NCBI GenBank assembly: GCA_007128345.1
Contig: SKXS01000132.1
Span: 1 to 5,536 of the forward strand
Reading direction: 5' to 3'
Length of the DNA: 5,536 nucleotides
DNA from: Spirochaetia bacterium
GTDB lineage: Bacteria > Spirochaetota > Spirochaetia > PWKH01
The notes below the pieces were generated by a model that was given only the letters and a program-made list of their open reading frames with translations, was not told the origin of the DNA and searched no databases. Positions 4,444 through 5,536 of this stretch are shown one piece after another (positions within the stretch are counted from its first letter, which is position 1; the number at the start of each line of letters is the position of its first letter). The position numbers and the translations under genes were made by a program.

Positions 4444-5536
4444 TTACCACTTTGTCATGTCGAGTTCATTCTCAGTCTTTGCGACTATGGTAGTACCTGT
4501 GAGGTCTCCAGTGACGTTGACGCAGGTACGGCCCATGTCGAGGATGGCATCAATACCGAGAATCATTGCATATGCCGCAGCGACTGCTGTACCCGGTTCA
4601 ACAGGCAGACCGATGGAGTTGAGCACCATGAGCAGCATAATTGCTCCTGCTCCAGGAACTCCTGCGGTTCCGATGGAAGCGAGGACTGCAGTGAGAATGA
4701 CCATAAGCTGCTGGACTAAGGTAAGTGGCATCCCGATGGCGAATCCGATAAAAATGGCGCAGACACCTTGGTAAATGGCTGTTCCATCCATGTTGATGGT
4801 CGCACCGAGAGGGAGGGTGAAGGAGTAGATGTTCTTGTGAATTCCCAGCTCCTCTTCAGCGGCCTTCATGGTGATCGGCAGGGTTCCGCCTGAACTCCTG
4901 GTTACAAAGGCAGTGACCATAGGGGTTCTCGCACCCTTGAAGAACACCCTCGGCTTCAGCTTGAACAGCATCAGCAGGCCCCCGTAAACAACAAGGACAT
5001 GCACGATATAGCCCAAAAATGATGCGAGGGTTACTACACTGAGGGGTCCTACCGCCTGTGCCCCCTGGCGGCCAAATACCACAGCAATCAGGGCAAGTAC
5101 GCCGATGGGAGCATACTGCATAATCCCGCGGACAATCAGGTACATGATTTCGGCAGTTGCGTCAAAGAACTTAAAGATCGTGTCTGCAGCATCCTTTACA
5201 CGTTTTTCCTTGCTGGTTTTCAGGTACGAGATGCCTATGCCGAAAAGGATGGCAAAGAAGATGACCGGCAGCACATTTCCGCTTGCTACTGCGTCGATCA
5301 CATTCCTTGGCACAATGTTGAGCAGTGTGTCCACTAGTCGGGGAGCAGCAAGCTCACGTCCGGCTCCTGTAATGGTCTGGAGATCAAGACCTCTCCCCGG
5401 CCTGAATATATTACCCGAGAGCAGGCCGATGAACACCGCGAAAGCTGATGTGACCAGGTAGAACACAATGATTTTGACGCCGACTTTTCCCAGCGTAGCC
5501 GGACTGATGCTGGCGGCGCCCACCACTAAAGTTGAT
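4444..5536 (-). CDS. Na+-coupled glutamate/aspartate symporter, DAACS family (partial, N-terminus beyond right edge)
   Basis: This is the last 363 residues of an inner-membrane trimeric elevator-type dicarboxylate/amino acid:cation symporter. By comparison with Pyrococcus GltPh about 63 residues (TM1 and most of TM2) lie beyond the window. The frame continues unbroken to the edge ([12 protein letters not shown]), so the in-frame GTG at 5526 is not the real start. All substrate and sodium motifs are visible: HP1 TRSSGGTLP (the Arg276 and Ser278 equivalents are kept, while the third Ser is Gly), TM7 NMDGT, HP2 [13 protein letters not shown], and TM8 [16 protein letters not shown] with the equivalents of Asp394, Arg397, Thr398, Asn401 and Asp405. 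Aspartate or glutamate is therefore the likely substrate. It ends at an intrinsic terminator, so tpx is probably expressed separately. Confidence 0.93.
   Translation of the reverse strand, partial: STLVVGAASISPATLGKVGVKIIVFYLVTSAFAVFIGLLSGNIFRPGRGLDLQTITGAGRELAAPRLVDTLLNIVPRNVIDAVASGNVLPVIFFAILFGIGISYLKTSKEKRVKDAADTIFKFFDATAEIMYLIVRGIMQYAPIGVLALIAVVFGRQGAQAVGPLSVVTLASFLGYIVHVLVVYGGLLMLFKLKPRVFFKGARTPMVTAFVTRSSGGTLPITMKAAEEELGIHKNIYSFTLPLGATINMDGTAIYQGVCAIFIGFAIGMPLTLVQQLMVILTAVLASIGTAGVPGAGAIMLLMVLNSIGLPVEPGTAVAAAYAMILGIDAILDMGRTCVNVTGDLTGTTIVAKTENELDMTKW

Noticed and set aside
4250..4774. 174-codon forward open frame across the tpx upstream region and the symporter 3' end
   Set aside because: It runs antisense to two conserved genes and through the terminator, and its peptide resembles no protein family.
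5526..5526. GTG at 5526 as the true start of the symporter
   Set aside because: The frame stays open to the window edge with residues matching GltPh upstream of this GTG. The missing TM1 and most of TM2 show the gene continues beyond the edge.

Overview
This window looks like ordinary bacterial chromosome. It has sigma70-type promoters, Shine-Dalgarno sites, an intrinsic terminator and bacterial gene families (UmuDC, TetR, Tpx, DAACS symporter). The taxon cannot be fixed from the sequence. The mix of genes would suit an anaerobic or microaerophilic Gram-negative lineage such as a spirochaete, but this is a low-confidence inference. No CRISPR array, tRNA, rRNA, insertion sequence or phage module was seen, and no stretch over 300 bases lacks a gene.

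Left part (1-1855, + strand): the 3' end of an unrecognised gene is followed by a complete umuD-umuC operon for SOS mutagenesis (translesion DNA polymerase V). The umuD promoter overlaps the stop codon of the upstream gene. A LexA-like inverted repeat lies over the predicted transcription start and start codon. umuD and umuC overlap by 4 bases (GTGA). This section is visibly more GC-rich than the section carrying the TetR gene.

Middle (1856-3442, + strand): a lone GT-A fold glycosyltransferase and a TetR-family repressor each have their own predicted promoter. umuD and the glycosyltransferase both appear to start translation at, or within a base of, the predicted transcription start, with no Shine-Dalgarno, so both may be leaderless mRNAs. 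The TetR gene and the genes to its right use clear ribosome binding sites.

Right part (3439-5536, - strand): a Na+-coupled glutamate/aspartate symporter closely resembling archaeal GltPh runs off the right edge and ends at a strong intrinsic terminator. The promoter of a thiol peroxidase gene (tpx) begins in the tail of that terminator. tpx is followed one base later by a small CoA-binding (YccU-like) protein, forming a probable two-gene redox operon. This operon converges on the TetR gene so tightly that the two stop codons share a TTAA palindrome.

No clearly new system was found. The most interesting points are the two candidate leaderless transcripts, the SOS-like box at the umuD start, the tpx/CoA-binding pairing with a palindrome inside its promoter, and the unidentified protein fragment at the left edge.
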